Below, in pieces: positions 1-7,966 of a DNA stretch of 64,000 nucleotides. How positions within the stretch are numbered: position 1 is the first letter of the stretch; the number at the start of each line of letters is the position of its first letter. A program made the position numbers and the translations under genes. Below the pieces are notes generated by a model that worked only from the letters and a program-made list of their open reading frames with translations, was not told the origin of the DNA and did no database searches. The stretch is from Hymenobacter aerophilus DSM 13606 (GTDB taxonomy: Bacteria > Bacteroidota > Bacteroidia > Cytophagales > Hymenobacteraceae): NCBI RefSeq assembly GCF_000382225.1, contig NZ_KB907805.1:62001-126000 (forward strand). The letters are read 5' to 3'.

Positions 1-449
1 CGCCCCTGGTACTGCACCGGCCGGTACAGAATGGGCACAGCCGACGAGGCCAGCAGCGGCGGCACCAGCGGCCCGCTCGAAAACCGCACCGACTCGCCCG
101 CCTCAATATCGGTAGCCACCAGCGTAACGGGCAACCGCAGCTGCTCGAAGGTGGCCCCCGCGCCCAGGTGTTGCTCGAACAGCCGCCCCACCGCGTCCAT
201 GTGCAGCAGGCCATAGCGGCTGAGCGCCACCCGCGTCAGGCGCGGAATGCTGACGCCCTGCAGCAGCTGCATAATCTCGCGCGGCGGCACCCCGGCGGCG
301 TAAAACGTAGCCGCAATGGCCCCCGACGACACGCCCGCCAGCCGCCCTATCGGCAAGGCCAGCTCATCGAGCGCCGCCAGTACGCCCAGGTGCGCAATGC
401 CCCGCGCCCCGCCCCCGGAAAGCGCTAAACCAAGGACATTTTGCGGCAT
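1..449 (-). CDS. Patatin-like phospholipase, N-terminal part (runs off the window)
   Basis: The reverse strand from the ATG at 449 is open to the window edge and encodes about 149 residues. Residues 12-17 read GGGARG, the oxyanion-hole loop of patatins, and residues 39-43 read GVSSG, the G-x-S-x-G elbow with the presumed nucleophile Ser41. The patatin fold uses a Ser-Asp dyad to hydrolyse acyl esters of lipids; the Asp would lie beyond the edge, so catalytic completeness cannot be judged. No signal peptide is visible, which fits a cytoplasmic RssA-like protein. The gene is followed upstream by a long inverted repeat and then the MBL gene on the same strand. Confidence 0.85.
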   Translation of the reverse strand, partial: MPQNVLGLALSGGGARGIAHLGVLAALDELALPIGRLAGVSSGAIAATFYAAGVPPREIMQLLQGVSIPRLTRVALSRYGLLHMDAVGRLFEQHLGAGATFEQLRLPVTLVATDIEAGESVRFSSGPLVPPLLASSAVPILYRPVQYQG

Positions 450-471
450 GGAATGGTGGAAAACTGGAAGT

Positions 472-574
472 AGAACGTCATTCAGAGCGCAGCGAAGAAT
501 CTCGCGTGCTGGTGTTAGATTACCATTGCAATGTTGGCCCGCGAGATTCTTCGCTGCGCTCTGGATGACGTTCT
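472..574. repeat. Inverted repeat, family 1 copy 1 (35-bp arms)
   Basis: Arms at 472-506 and 540-574 are complementary with one mismatch. The core AGCGCAGCGAAGAATCTCGC is shared with the copy at 29424-29528, and the outer TCATYCTGAGC-like part with six further copies in the window. It lies between the patatin gene start and the stop of the MBL gene. It could form a strong hairpin in DNA or RNA. Confidence 0.9.
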
Positions 575-604
575 TTTCTCTTACCTATACTCTGTCCAGA
601 TTCC

Positions 605-1453
605 CTACAATTCATCCAGCCGGAACCGCTCGGCTACTTTGATGCCGCGCTCGGTTTGCTCGACCGTGATGCACTCGGTCTGGTGGTCGTGTTCCAGCAC
701 CAGCACCCAGTTTTCGGCGGCGGCCTGCTCAAGGATGCGGGCTTTTTCGTCCATCGTTACCAGCGGGCGCACGTCGTAGCTCATCACGTAGGGCAGGCCC
801 ACGTGGTGGGCGCTGGGCAGCAGGTCGGCGGCAAAAACCAGCGTGCGGTCTTTGTAAGCCAGCTGCGGCAGCATCATTTTCTCGGTGTGGCCATCCACGA
901 AAAGCAGGTCCCGGAGGCTGCCAAGCTCTTGCGGGACGCCGGCCTGCGGGTCGATGAAGCGCAGCTGGCCGCTTTCCTGAATGGGCAGGATGTTCTCCTT
1001 CAGAAAGCTGGCTTTCTCGCGCGGGTTGGGGTGGGTGGCCCAGTTCCAGTGGTCCTCGTTGCTCCAGTAGGTGGCGTTGGGGAAAGCGGCCTGCAAGTGG
1101 CCGCCGGCGGTGCGCACCACGGCCCCGCCGCAGTGGTCGAAGTGCAGGTGCGTGAGCAGCACGTCGGTGATATCGGCGGCGGTGTAGCCGTGGCGGCGCA
1201 ACGACTTTTCGAGCGTGTCGTCGCCGTGCAGGTAGAAGTGGCCGCGAAACTTCTCGTCCTGCTTATCGCCGATGCCGGTGTCGATGAGCAGCAGCCGGCC
1301 CGCATATTCCACCAGCAGGCAACGCAGGGCCCAAGTGCACATGTTGTGGTCGTCGGCCGGGTTGAGCTTCTGCCACATGCTTTTGGGCACGACCCCAAAC
1401 ATGGCCCCGCCATCGAGTTTAAACAAGCCGGTATCGAGGGTATGAACAGTCAT
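605..1453 (-). CDS. MBL-fold metallo-hydrolase
   Basis: A 282-residue protein with the metallo-beta-lactamase signature HLHFDH at residues 102-107, preceded by the strand motif LLIDTGIG (55-62) and followed by a VDGHTEKM segment and further His residues (SAHH, EHDH) that fit the remaining zinc ligands. The family hydrolyses lactones, esters, thioesters or other substrates with a dinuclear metal centre; the substrate here is unknown. No signal peptide is seen, so a cytosolic enzyme such as a quorum-quenching lactonase-like or glyoxalase II-like hydrolase is possible. The start lies directly beside an inverted repeat (1451-1578) that occupies the whole upstream spacer. Confidence 0.9.
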   Translation of the reverse strand: MTVHTLDTGLFKLDGGAMFGVVPKSMWQKLNPADDHNMCTWALRCLLVEYAGRLLLIDTGIGDKQDEKFRGHFYLHGDDTLEKSLRRHGYTAADITDVLLTHLHFDHCGGAVVRTAGGHLQAAFPNATYWSNEDHWNWATHPNPREKASFLKENILPIQESGQLRFIDPQAGVPQELGSLRDLLFVDGHTEKMMLPQLAYKDRTLVFAADLLPSAHHVGLPYVMSYDVRPLVTMDEKARILEQAAAENWVLVLEHDHQTECITVEQTERGIKVAERFRLDEL

Positions 1454-1578
1454 ATTTGTAAGCGGTTAGCTTGTGGCTGATAGCTGTTAGCTTTTTTCGT
1501 CTGACATTAGCTGACAGTACTTCCGCTTCGTGGGAGCTATCAGCTAGCAGCTTTAAGCTAACAGCTTGACAAATACTT
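1451..1578. repeat. Inverted repeat, family 2 (AGCTGTTAGC type), copy 1
   Basis: Left part (1451-1492) and right part (1535-1578) are imperfectly complementary. The right arm 1535-1566, read on the minus strand, begins AGCTGTTAGCT and ends TAGCTGATAGCT. The same 32-bp unit recurs at 57131-57162 and, with four mismatches, inside the AddA-like coding sequence at 43761-43792. The right arm reaches the accA stop codon. Confidence 0.8.
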
Positions 1579-2530
1579 ATTCCAGCACCACGCCCATATC
1601 GGAGAACTTGTCGATGCGCTGGCTGATGCGGTCTGCGGGCGAGAGGGCGTCGAGTTCGGCCAGCGTGCGCAGGATGGTATTTTTCAGGGTTTCAATCATG
1701 GCGGGCGCGTCGGTGTGGGCGCCGCCCAGGGGCTCGGCCACGATGCCATCGACGAGCTTGTTGCCCAGCATGTCGGTGGCCGTGAGCTTGAGGGCCTCGG
1801 CGGCCTGCTCCTTGTAATCCCAGGAGCGCCACAGAATGCTGCTGCACGATTCGGGCGAAATCACCGAGTACCAGGTGTTTTCCAGCATCAGCACCCGGTC
1901 GCCGATGGCAATGCCCAGGGCCCCGCCCGAAGCGCCTTCGCCGATGATGACGCAGATAACGGGCACTTTGAGCAGGAACATTTCGCGCAGGTTGCGGGCA
2001 ATGGCCTCGCCCTGCCCCCGCTCCTCGGCCTCGAGGCCCGGAAACGCGCCGGGCGTGTCAATCAGCGTGACGATGGGCACGTTGAACTTCTCGGCCAGCT
2101 TCATCAGGCGCAGGGCCTTGCGGTAGCCCTCGGGGTTGGGCATGCCGAAGTTGCGAAACTGCCGGTCCTTGGTATTGCGGCCCTTCTGCTGGCCGATAAG
2201 CATCACGGTGCGGCCGTCGATTTCGGCGAAACCGCCCACCATGGCCTTGTCGTCGCGCACGGTCCGGTCGCCGTGCAGCTCCACAAACTTCTGGCTCATG
2301 CCCAGAATGTAGTCGAAGGTGTAGGGGCGGCCGGGGTGGCGCGAGAGCTGCACGCGCTGCCAGCGGGTCAGGTTCTTATAGGTGTCTTTCTTGAGGTCAT
2401 TGATTTTGACTTCGAGGGCCGTTACCGCGGCCGATACATCTACCTGGCTGTCGAGGGCCAGTTGTTGCATTTCGCGGAGCTTGCCTTCGAGGGCGGCAAT
2501 GGGTTGTTCAAAATCGAGGAGCTGAGCCAC
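1577..2530 (-). CDS. accA: Acetyl-CoA carboxylase carboxyltransferase subunit alpha
   Basis: About 317 residues with high similarity to AccA throughout: an N-terminal coiled region ([10 protein letters not shown]), the carboxyltransferase core with [24 protein letters not shown] and [10 protein letters not shown], and the end that is usual for the family. AccA with AccD transfers CO2 from carboxybiotin to acetyl-CoA, giving malonyl-CoA for fatty-acid synthesis. I chose the GTG at 2530 because the family starts just before QLLDFEQP; an in-frame ATG at 2578 would add 16 atypical residues. The gene is single here; accD is not in the window. Confidence 0.93.
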   Translation of the reverse strand: MAQLLDFEQPIAALEGKLREMQQLALDSQVDVSAAVTALEVKINDLKKDTYKNLTRWQRVQLSRHPGRPYTFDYILGMSQKFVELHGDRTVRDDKAMVGGFAEIDGRTVMLIGQQKGRNTKDRQFRNFGMPNPEGYRKALRLMKLAEKFNVPIVTLIDTPGAFPGLEAEERGQGEAIARNLREMFLLKVPVICVIIGEGASGGALGIAIGDRVLMLENTWYSVISPESCSSILWRSWDYKEQAAEALKLTATDMLGNKLVDGIVAEPLGGAHTDAPAMIETLKNTILRTLAELDALSPADRISQRIDKFSDMGVVLE

Positions 2531-2704
2531 GGCAAAGGCGGGTTTTGGTAGGTGCGAGAGGAAAACGGAAGATAGCAAAGGTAAGCGACGGGGCCGATTC
2601 CGACCCGCACTATCCTGTGCCGGGCGACAGTAAAATCTTTCTGGCTGACTAACAGGCTACCACGCCGCCCCGGGCACAATTTTTCGGTTTTTTCGCGATG
2701 GTTC

Positions 2705-2735
2705 TTGCGCACGTGCCGGCGGCCAACTACTTTTG
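2705..2735 (+). promoter_or_regulatory. Bacteroidota-type promoter of tRNA-Asp copy 1
   Basis: TTG at 2705-2707 and TACTTTTG at 2728-2735 are 20 nt apart and match the TTG / TAnnTTTG consensus known from Flavobacterium and Bacteroides. The tRNA begins 41 nt downstream. Confidence 0.65.
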
Positions 2736-2776
2736 CACCACTTCAACGCTCCCTGAGCCGCGAAATAGAACAACCT

Positions 2777-2850
2777 GGTTCGGTAGTTCAGTTGGTTAGA
2801 ATGCCGCCCTGTCACGGCGGAGGTCGCGGGTTCGAGTCCCGTCCGGACCG
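2777..2850 (+). tRNA. tRNA-Asp (GTC), copy 1
   Basis: A complete cloverleaf: acceptor GGTTCGG pairs with CCGGACC (one G-T), the anticodon loop CTGTCAC between CCGCC and GGCGG gives anticodon GTC, and the T-arm holds GGTTCGAGTCC. CCA is not encoded. The tRNA is identical to the copy at 3605-3678. Confidence 0.97.
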
Positions 2851-2851
2851 C

Positions 2852-2893
2852 AAAGGCCCTTCAGCTCCACGCTGGAGGGCCTTTTGCTTTTCC
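2852..2893 (+). terminator. Intrinsic terminator of tRNA-Asp copy 1
   Basis: AAAGGCCCTTCAG pairs with CTGGAGGGCCTTTT, followed by TTTTGCTTTT. The same hairpin, differing only in the loop, follows the second tRNA copy. Confidence 0.85.
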
Positions 2894-2909
2894 CGGCTTG
2901 CCCGCTTTA

Positions 2910-3185
2910 TCAGGCTGTCAGCATCGACATGCTTATTACAAAACTCATAAACAGGGTTACCGCCGCTACAAGCGACTTGCGCTGGTTGTCGGGATACAGA
3001 TATGGCGCGGCGTAATAAAGCAGCGCCGGCAACAGCCCATAAATAAACAGCAGGCGTTTATCGGCGTACGCATCGGCTCCATCAGGGCTAAAGTGCACGG
3101 GCACCAGCAGGCAACCGACTGGCAGCAGCACAAGCAGCTGCACCAGCATGGAGTGGCGGGAGGCGATGGGGGCTTTGTTTTGCAT
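2910..3185 (-). CDS. Small three-helix membrane protein, function unknown
   Basis: An ORF of 91 residues from the ATG at 3185, lying between the two tRNA-Asp genes on the opposite strand. It has three hydrophobic segments: LVQLLVLLPVGCLLV near residues 14-28, LLFIYGLLPALLYYAAPY in the middle and a C-terminal SLVAAVTLFMSFVISM. The connecting loops are short. I recognise no family. The in-frame ATG at 3239 would add 18 residues of unlikely composition. Its C-terminal end reaches close to the tRNA terminator, so the assignment rests mainly on the coherent membrane topology. Confidence 0.5.
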   Translation of the reverse strand: MQNKAPIASRHSMLVQLLVLLPVGCLLVPVHFSPDGADAYADKRLLFIYGLLPALLYYAAPYLYPDNQRKSLVAAVTLFMSFVISMSMLTA

Positions 3186-3526
3186 AGTAGCTCTGGTTTG
3201 TAATGAATGGCAAATGCAGCCCGTGGCACTCACTCCCACTGCCGCTGCTTTGCCCGAATGGCGGTCTGGTAAAGGCCTGTAAAGCGTCCTTTAGGATTCG
3301 TAGTAGTTGAATGCATACGGCTGAAACGCCAGGGCCCTACTACCCATAAACGCTGGCGCTACGGCTGCGTCGTTTACCCAACTGTTACGCACCTGCTGGC
3401 GATGCAGTTGGTTTCAGCGCAGCCACGACAAGTTTTTTTTGACGGCTATCCTGTTTACAGACAGAGTTATATCCATCAAAAATCTTCCCTAGCGGCCCTA
3501 GAAGGCAGTTTTTTATTGCCGAGGGC
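3186..3526. other. Geneless spacer before tRNA-Asp copy 2
   Basis: Stop codons interrupt all frames often and no ORF shows protein-like composition. The stretch presumably holds the promoter of the minus-strand membrane protein; I see no clear TAnnTTTG box for it and no RNA motif that I recognise. Confidence 0.4.
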
Positions 3527-3558
3527 TTGCCGGAGTCGAATTCACTCCGCTATATTTG
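3527..3558 (+). promoter_or_regulatory. Bacteroidota-type promoter of tRNA-Asp copy 2
   Basis: TTG at 3527-3529 and TATATTTG at 3551-3558 are 21 nt apart and fit the Bacteroidota sigma-A consensus. The tRNA begins 46 nt downstream, a spacing close to that at copy 1, although the promoter sequences themselves differ. Confidence 0.65.
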
Positions 3559-3604
3559 CATCATCAAAAGGGAAAGGCACACGGCCCGCCCCGGATGGTT
3601 GCCT

Positions 3605-3678
3605 GGTTCGGTAGTTCAGTTGGTTAGAATGCCGCCCTGTCACGGCGGAGGTCGCGGGTTCGAGTCCCGTCCGGACCG
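3605..3678 (+). tRNA. tRNA-Asp (GTC), copy 2
   Basis: Identical over all 74 nt to the copy at 2777-2850, with anticodon GTC and no encoded CCA. Identity continues into the downstream terminator but stops a few bases upstream of the 5' end, so the duplicated unit is tRNA plus terminator without the promoter. Confidence 0.97.
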
Positions 3679-3679
3679 C

Positions 3680-3720
3680 AAAGGCCCTTCAGCAGCACGC
3701 TGGAGGGCCTTTTGCTTTTC
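3680..3720 (+). terminator. Intrinsic terminator of tRNA-Asp copy 2
   Basis: AAAGGCCCTTCAG and CTGGAGGGCCTTTT form the stem; only the loop differs (CAGCAC against CTCCAC in copy 1). After it, 3721-3989 holds no recognisable gene. Confidence 0.85.
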
Positions 3721-3989
3721 CTAGAGCCTCTGTCTGCTAAGCGGCGCGGCCCCGGCTCCGTTACTGCCTGTAGGTTCGGGCACTCCGCTTCTACTTTCCC
3801 CGCCTATCAATAGGCCGTAATTACCCGTACTGCTACTCGCTGCCGCCAGCCGCCCATTCCGTAGCACGGTATTAGAGAAGGGGCCGGGGAACTAAAATTC
3901 GATTTTTGCTGCAGGATTCTGTTTTTGGCTGAATACTTGCCTACGGCCTGCTTACCTTCGTGTGGCTTTTGCGGCTTTACTTTTTTCTT

Positions 3990-4274
3990 ATGACTCGTTT
4001 TCTCCTCTTTTTCATGCTGCTGGTGATGGGCCTGGCCGACATCAGCCCGGCGCTGGCCGCTCCTCCCGGCCCGGCCGCCCGCGCCAAGATGCGCGGCAAG
4101 GTGTACGTGCACCGCCCCAACTACCGCACCTATAAAAAAGGAGGCCGCAAAGCCCGCATGAAACGTACCGTGCGCTACCGTCAGCGCTGGTTCCAGTTCT
4201 GGCGCAAGCGCAAGAAAACCGAGCAAAAGGCCCCGCGCCGCTCGCGCAACACCACTATCGGCGCCAGCAACTAG
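3990..4274 (+). CDS. Small basic exported protein, function unknown
   Basis: A protein of 94 residues from the ATG at 3990. The first 23 residues form a plausible signal peptide (MTRFLLFFMLLVMGLADISP, cleavage likely after ALA). The mature part is strongly basic, rich in Arg, Lys and Tyr (for example KKGGRKARMKRTVRYRQRW), with no acidic stretch. Such proteins may bind nucleic acid or anionic cell-wall polymers outside the inner membrane, but that is guesswork. An in-frame ATG at 3960 would make an 11-residue pre-extension with hydrophobic residues and is less likely. A terminator follows. Confidence 0.65.
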   Translation: MTRFLLFFMLLVMGLADISPALAAPPGPAARAKMRGKVYVHRPNYRTYKKGGRKARMKRTVRYRQRWFQFWRKRKKTEQKAPRRSRNTTIGASN

Positions 4275-4300
4275 CCCCGGATAGTTGGTTTCCGGCATCC

Positions 4301-4348
4301 AAAAAAAGCCGCCCTTTCCGTACCAGCGCGGGAAGGGCGGCTTTTTTG
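4301..4348. terminator. Intrinsic terminator
   Basis: AAAAAAAGCCGCCCTTTCC pairs with GGAAGGGCGGCTTTTTT around a short loop. It ends the small basic protein gene. Confidence 0.85.
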
Positions 4349-4454
4349 GGTCGATCTATCTGATTGCGGTTGCCGACCGTTCGCCCCTTCTGCTCTGGCA
4401 GAATCTGCTTTCCCTCTTTAACTTCCCGACTTCAAAAACCGGCCGACTGCTTTT

Positions 4455-5045
4455 ATGACCAAGGGAAGACTCGAAGCCTTCAGTGATGGGGTGCTGGCCA
4501 TCATCATCACGATTATGGTGCTGGAAATCAAGGTGCCGCACGGCACCGACTGGGCCGCGTTGCGTCCCTTGGTGCCGGTATTTCTGAGCTACGTGCTGAG
4601 CTTCGTGTACGTGGGCATCTACTGGAACAACCACCACCTGATGCTGGGTAGCGCCAACCGCATCAGCGGCAGCGTGCTGTGGGCCAACTCGCACCTGTTG
4701 TTCTGGCTCTCGCTGATTCCTTTTTCTACGGGCTGGATGGGCGAAAACAACTTCGCTCCGCTGCCCATGGCCAGTTACGGCTTCGTGCTGCTGATGGCGG
4801 CGCTGGCGTATTTCCTGCTGAAAACCACTCTCATCCGCGTTCAAGGCCCCGATTCGCGGCTGGCCCGCGCCCTGGGTTCCGACTGGAAGGGAAAAATTTC
4901 GCCCCTGCTCTACGCGCTGGGCATTGGGGCCAGCTTCTGGCACACCTGGCTGGCGGGCCTGATTTACGTGGCGGTGGCGCTGCTGTGGCTGGTGCCCGAT
5001 ACGCGTATTGGGCGCAGCCTGGAGGAAGCCGCAGGTAAGGATTGA
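4455..5045 (+). CDS. TMEM175-family (DUF1211) potassium channel-like membrane protein
   Basis: A 196-residue protein beginning with GRLEAFSDGVLAIIITIMVL; the RxxxFSDG motif in the first helix is the signature of TMEM175 and bacterial DUF1211 proteins. About six transmembrane segments follow, with the conserved NNHHLM region after helix 2-3, which matches the single six-helix repeat of bacterial members that assemble as tetramers and conduct K+. The function here is taken from the family. The stop lies 18 nt before the stop of the convergent OmpA-family gene, without a strong terminator between them. Confidence 0.9.
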   Translation: MTKGRLEAFSDGVLAIIITIMVLEIKVPHGTDWAALRPLVPVFLSYVLSFVYVGIYWNNHHLMLGSANRISGSVLWANSHLLFWLSLIPFSTGWMGENNFAPLPMASYGFVLLMAALAYFLLKTTLIRVQGPDSRLARALGSDWKGKISPLLYALGIGASFWHTWLAGLIYVAVALLWLVPDTRIGRSLEEAAGKD

Positions 5046-5062
5046 CCAGGGGTTGCCCTCGC

Positions 5063-7117
5063 CTACCGCAGCCCCGTTACCCGGAACTCGACGCGGCGGT
5101 TGAGGCGGCGGGTGTTTTCCTGGGCGTTGCTGGCCCGCGGCTCGGCCCCGCCCAGGCCCACGCCGCTGATGCGCTCGGGCGCCACGCCGCGCTTCACCAG
5201 GTAGGCCTTCACGGCGGCCACCCGGCGCTGGCTCAGCTCCACGTTTTTCTGCGGGTCGCCCACGTTATCGGTGTGGCCGCGCAGCTCGATGGTGAGGCCG
5301 GGCGAGGCCAGCAGCAGCGTGGCCAGCGAATCGAGGGCCGGAAACGAGGTGGTGAGCAGCTCGCCCTGGCCGCGCGAGAACTGCACGTTTTCCAGCTCCA
5401 GCGTCGAGCCCACCCCCAGCGGCCGCAGCAGCACATCCTGGGCGTAGGCGCCGGCAGAGGCGGCGGCAAAGGTGGTATCGAGCGGCACGTAGCCGGGCAG
5501 GCGCAGCTGGGTGGCGTACAGGAAGCCGGGGCGGGCCGGGAAAACAAACACGCCGCCGGCCGTGAGGGCCAGGGCCGTATCGGCGCGGGCCGACACCGTA
5601 ACCGGGCGCAGGCGCAGGCCGGCGCGGGGCAGCGGCTCCAGCGTTGTGGCATCGAGCACCCGGCCCCGCCACGGCGCCCGCACCAGGGCCGGGGCCAGCG
5701 GCGGCTCATCGGTAGCGGCCTTGCGGAACAGGTTGCAGCCGGCCAGGTCGGTGTAGACGCCCCGGCGGATGCGGGCCACTTCGCGGGTTTGCAGATCGAC
5801 CTGATATATCGCCTTGGGTCCGGCCAGAAACAGCCGCCGGTTGCCAAATTCGTCGTTCTGCAGCAGAATACCGCTGTAGCCGCCGCGTTCGGGCAGGCCA
5901 TCGAGGGGCAGCATATCGGGGGCCGGCAGGCGGCTGTCTACGTTGATGCGCAGCAGCGAGCCGTCGGTGCTGTACACCTGATAAATGGTGCGGCGGGCAT
6001 CGAAGCAGAAGTTGGCGTGCGTGCCGGCCCCGGCAAAGCCCAGGGCCCTGAAGTAGCTGGCCCGCCGCAACGGGTCCTGGCTCCAGACGGTGCTGACCTT
6101 GCCGCTGGCCGGCTGCACGCGCACCAGCAGGTTGCCATCGGCGGTGCTGAAGTACAGGTCGCCCCGGTCGTCGGTGCCGCCCGAAATCCAGACGCCGCCC
6201 GAACCCTGCGCCGGCAGCTGCCAGCTGGTGTACTCGCCCCGGCGGGTGGCGGGGTTGTAGCGGTACACGAGCTCGGGGGCGTTGGTGGGCGCCTTCGTGA
6301 CGGCGTACAGGCAGTTGTCGAAGCCTTTGGCCAGGGCGTACGACTGGAACGGCAGCACCCGCCGATGGATAACGGGCGGCTGGGCCGGGTCGAGGCTGGA
6401 AAACTCGTGGATTGTGCGGCAGTCGTCTTCCCAGATGTCGTTGTTGATGCGCAGGGCCGCAATGCCGTAGAACTTGTCGTCGCAGCCTTGGGGCGGCGGC
6501 GGGGGCGGGCGGCGGCTGGGCGGGCCGGGGCTCACGAGCCGCAGCGAGGCCAGCAGCTGCTGGGCAGCGGCGCGGTACGGGTCGGCTCCGTCGGGGCCAC
6601 GGTATTCGAGGCGGTACTCGTAGCCCTCGCGCCAGAGCCGCCGGCCCAGCACCCGCGTGCGCGCCGGCCGGCCGTTGGCAACCGGGCTGGCCGCCTCATC
6701 GAAGGCGTAATCGTAGCGCAGCTCCTGAAACCGGTCTTCGTCGCGCTCTTCGAGGCGGTACACCCGGGCGCGGGGCAGGCCGGTTACATAGCGCCACACC
6801 GAGTCGAGCTGGCCAGCCTGCAGCAGGTTCAGGTCTTTGCGGTTGTCGGGCAGCGGGTGCAGGCTGATGGTTGCCCTAGCCGGCGAAGTCTCCCACTCGG
6901 GCCCTACATAGAAGGTGGTGCGGTGGTTTTCGCCGGGCATCACCTGCCAGCCGGCCGGGTAGCCGAGCTGGTAGCCACCGCGGCCGTCGGTGTAAGTCTG
7001 GCCCGCGGCGGCCGGGGTCTGGGCCCGCGCCGGGCCGGGCGCGGCCGCCAGTAGCAACAGCAACGGTAGCAGCGGCAGCCAAATCTTTCCCCAAGTCGAA
7101 AACCCGAACCACGTCAT
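5063..7117 (-). CDS. OmpA-family protein with central propeller-like region
   Basis: A protein of 684 residues from the ATG at 7117. It has an N-terminal signal peptide (hydrophobic LPLLPLLLLLAAA, end near ARAQ). Residues about 35-160 resemble a PsbP/lipid-binding-like fold (GYQLGYPAGWQVMPG). The middle holds repeated blocks of the kind seen in beta-propellers (GVWISGGTDDRGDLYFSTAD, TIYQVYSTDGSLLRI). A short carboxypeptidase-regulatory-like segment (GRVLDATTLEPLPRAGLRL) precedes a C-terminal OmpA domain with IELRGHTDNVGDPQKN and LSQRRVAAVKAYL, which in the family binds peptidoglycan diaminopimelate. It probably anchors an outer-membrane or periplasmic assembly to the wall. A -7 box sits 4 nt upstream of the start. 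Confidence 0.85.
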   Translation of the reverse strand: MTWFGFSTWGKIWLPLLPLLLLLAAAPGPARAQTPAAAGQTYTDGRGGYQLGYPAGWQVMPGENHRTTFYVGPEWETSPARATISLHPLPDNRKDLNLLQAGQLDSVWRYVTGLPRARVYRLEERDEDRFQELRYDYAFDEAASPVANGRPARTRVLGRRLWREGYEYRLEYRGPDGADPYRAAAQQLLASLRLVSPGPPSRRPPPPPPQGCDDKFYGIAALRINNDIWEDDCRTIHEFSSLDPAQPPVIHRRVLPFQSYALAKGFDNCLYAVTKAPTNAPELVYRYNPATRRGEYTSWQLPAQGSGGVWISGGTDDRGDLYFSTADGNLLVRVQPASGKVSTVWSQDPLRRASYFRALGFAGAGTHANFCFDARRTIYQVYSTDGSLLRINVDSRLPAPDMLPLDGLPERGGYSGILLQNDEFGNRRLFLAGPKAIYQVDLQTREVARIRRGVYTDLAGCNLFRKAATDEPPLAPALVRAPWRGRVLDATTLEPLPRAGLRLRPVTVSARADTALALTAGGVFVFPARPGFLYATQLRLPGYVPLDTTFAAASAGAYAQDVLLRPLGVGSTLELENVQFSRGQGELLTTSFPALDSLATLLLASPGLTIELRGHTDNVGDPQKNVELSQRRVAAVKAYLVKRGVAPERISGVGLGGAEPRASNAQENTRRLNRRVEFRVTGLR

Positions 7118-7121
7118 TGCC

Positions 7122-7129
7122 CAAAAATA
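7122..7129 (-). promoter_or_regulatory. -7 box (TATTTTTG) 4 nt upstream of the OmpA-family gene
   Basis: On the minus strand TATTTTTG is followed by GGCA and then the ATG. With the usual distance between this box and the transcription start, the mRNA would begin at or next to the start codon. No matching TTG is visible at the usual distance. Confidence 0.45.
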
Positions 7130-7273
7130 GGCAGCCCAAACCGATGTTGCTTTCCACGCCGACGTGGCGCTGGCTGCCAAAGCCCGCAATGAAGAATTCA
7201 GAACGTTTCGGGAAGATGCGGGCGGGCAGGTTCAATGGCCTGATCGGGCCCGGCCGGGGGCGTGTTTATTGGT

Positions 7274-7281
7274 TATCTTTG
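7274..7281 (+). promoter_or_regulatory. -7 box (TATCTTTG) of the 7324 gene
   Basis: A perfect TAnnTTTG match lies 42 nt before the ATG at 7324. There is no clear TTG about 20 nt further upstream. Confidence 0.5.
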
Positions 7282-7323
7282 CGGGCAGACTCACCGAATA
7301 GTTGCATTTCCACGTTTACCCAT

Positions 7324-7884
7324 ATGAAAAAATATTTTCTCCTCTCTCTCCTGCTTACCAGCACGCTGGCGGCCTCGGCGCAGTACATGGCCGGCAAGCC
7401 TCGTAAGAAGTATACGTTTCCGAAAAAAGACGATGAGAGCACCTACGTATTCAATGTTACCAAAAATACCGACGAAGATGCCGAGGTAGATGCCTGCGTG
7501 ACCCGCGTAGCTTACCTACCCTACACCGACCTGTTGGCCCAGATCAACGAGCTCAAGCGCATCAACAGCTGGGCCGACACCACCTACCAGCGCCGCCTGA
7601 CGCAACTGCCGGCCGGGGGCCAACTAACGGTTACAATGTACCGCCGGGGCGCCAAAAACGCCGACCCCGCCTACCTGAGCTTACTGGCCAAAAACAAAGC
7701 CGGCGAGGAGCTGCTCAACCTGCCCGAGCTGACCGGCGGCCAGGGCCGTTTCTGGAACCGCGACCTGTACATGAGCACCCGCACTATCCCATTTGTTAAA
7801 GTAGCCGGCGAGCAGGATGTCTTCCTGACCATCAACGACGCCAAAACCCGGCAGAACTTCGAATACATCATCAAGGCACAGTAA
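7324..7884 (+). CDS. Exported protein, function unknown
   Basis: 186 residues starting with a typical signal peptide (MKKYFLLSLLLTSTLAASAQ, cleavage after ASA). The mature protein is hydrophilic and mixed alpha/beta in appearance, with segments such as YVFNVTKNTDEDAEVDACV and LTVTMYRRGAKNADPAYL; it contains a single Cys and no motif I recognise. It has no lipobox, so it is likely periplasmic or secreted. It stands alone with its own promoter and ends at a strong hairpin shared with the convergent NUDIX gene. Confidence 0.75.
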   Translation: MKKYFLLSLLLTSTLAASAQYMAGKPRKKYTFPKKDDESTYVFNVTKNTDEDAEVDACVTRVAYLPYTDLLAQINELKRINSWADTTYQRRLTQLPAGGQLTVTMYRRGAKNADPAYLSLLAKNKAGEELLNLPELTGGQGRFWNRDLYMSTRTIPFVKVAGEQDVFLTINDAKTRQNFEYIIKAQ

Positions 7885-7899
7885 ACTAAATACTTCATC

Positions 7900-7947
7900 A
7901 AATGTATAAAGCCCGTAATTTGATTGAATTACGAGCTTTATACATTT
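7900..7947. terminator. Bidirectional terminator between convergent genes
   Basis: AAATGTATAAAGC and GCTTTATACATTT flank an inner CGTAATT/AATTACG stem. It serves both the 7324 gene and the NUDIX gene. Confidence 0.8.
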
Positions 7948-7966
7948 GGCACAGGTTGAAATAGCT

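Noticed and set aside
3402-3614. 70-residue ORF before tRNA-Asp copy 2
   Set aside because: It covers the tRNA promoter and has no coding character.
2777-3678. tRNA pair as att sites of an integrated element
   Set aside because: The 0.75-kb interval has no integrase or phage gene, and the promoters of the two copies differ.
5042-7054. 670-residue ORF antisense to the OmpA-family gene
   Set aside because: High-GC shadow ORF; composition is Ala/Gly/Gln/Val-biased and shows no domain, while the opposite strand has a signal peptide and OmpA domain.
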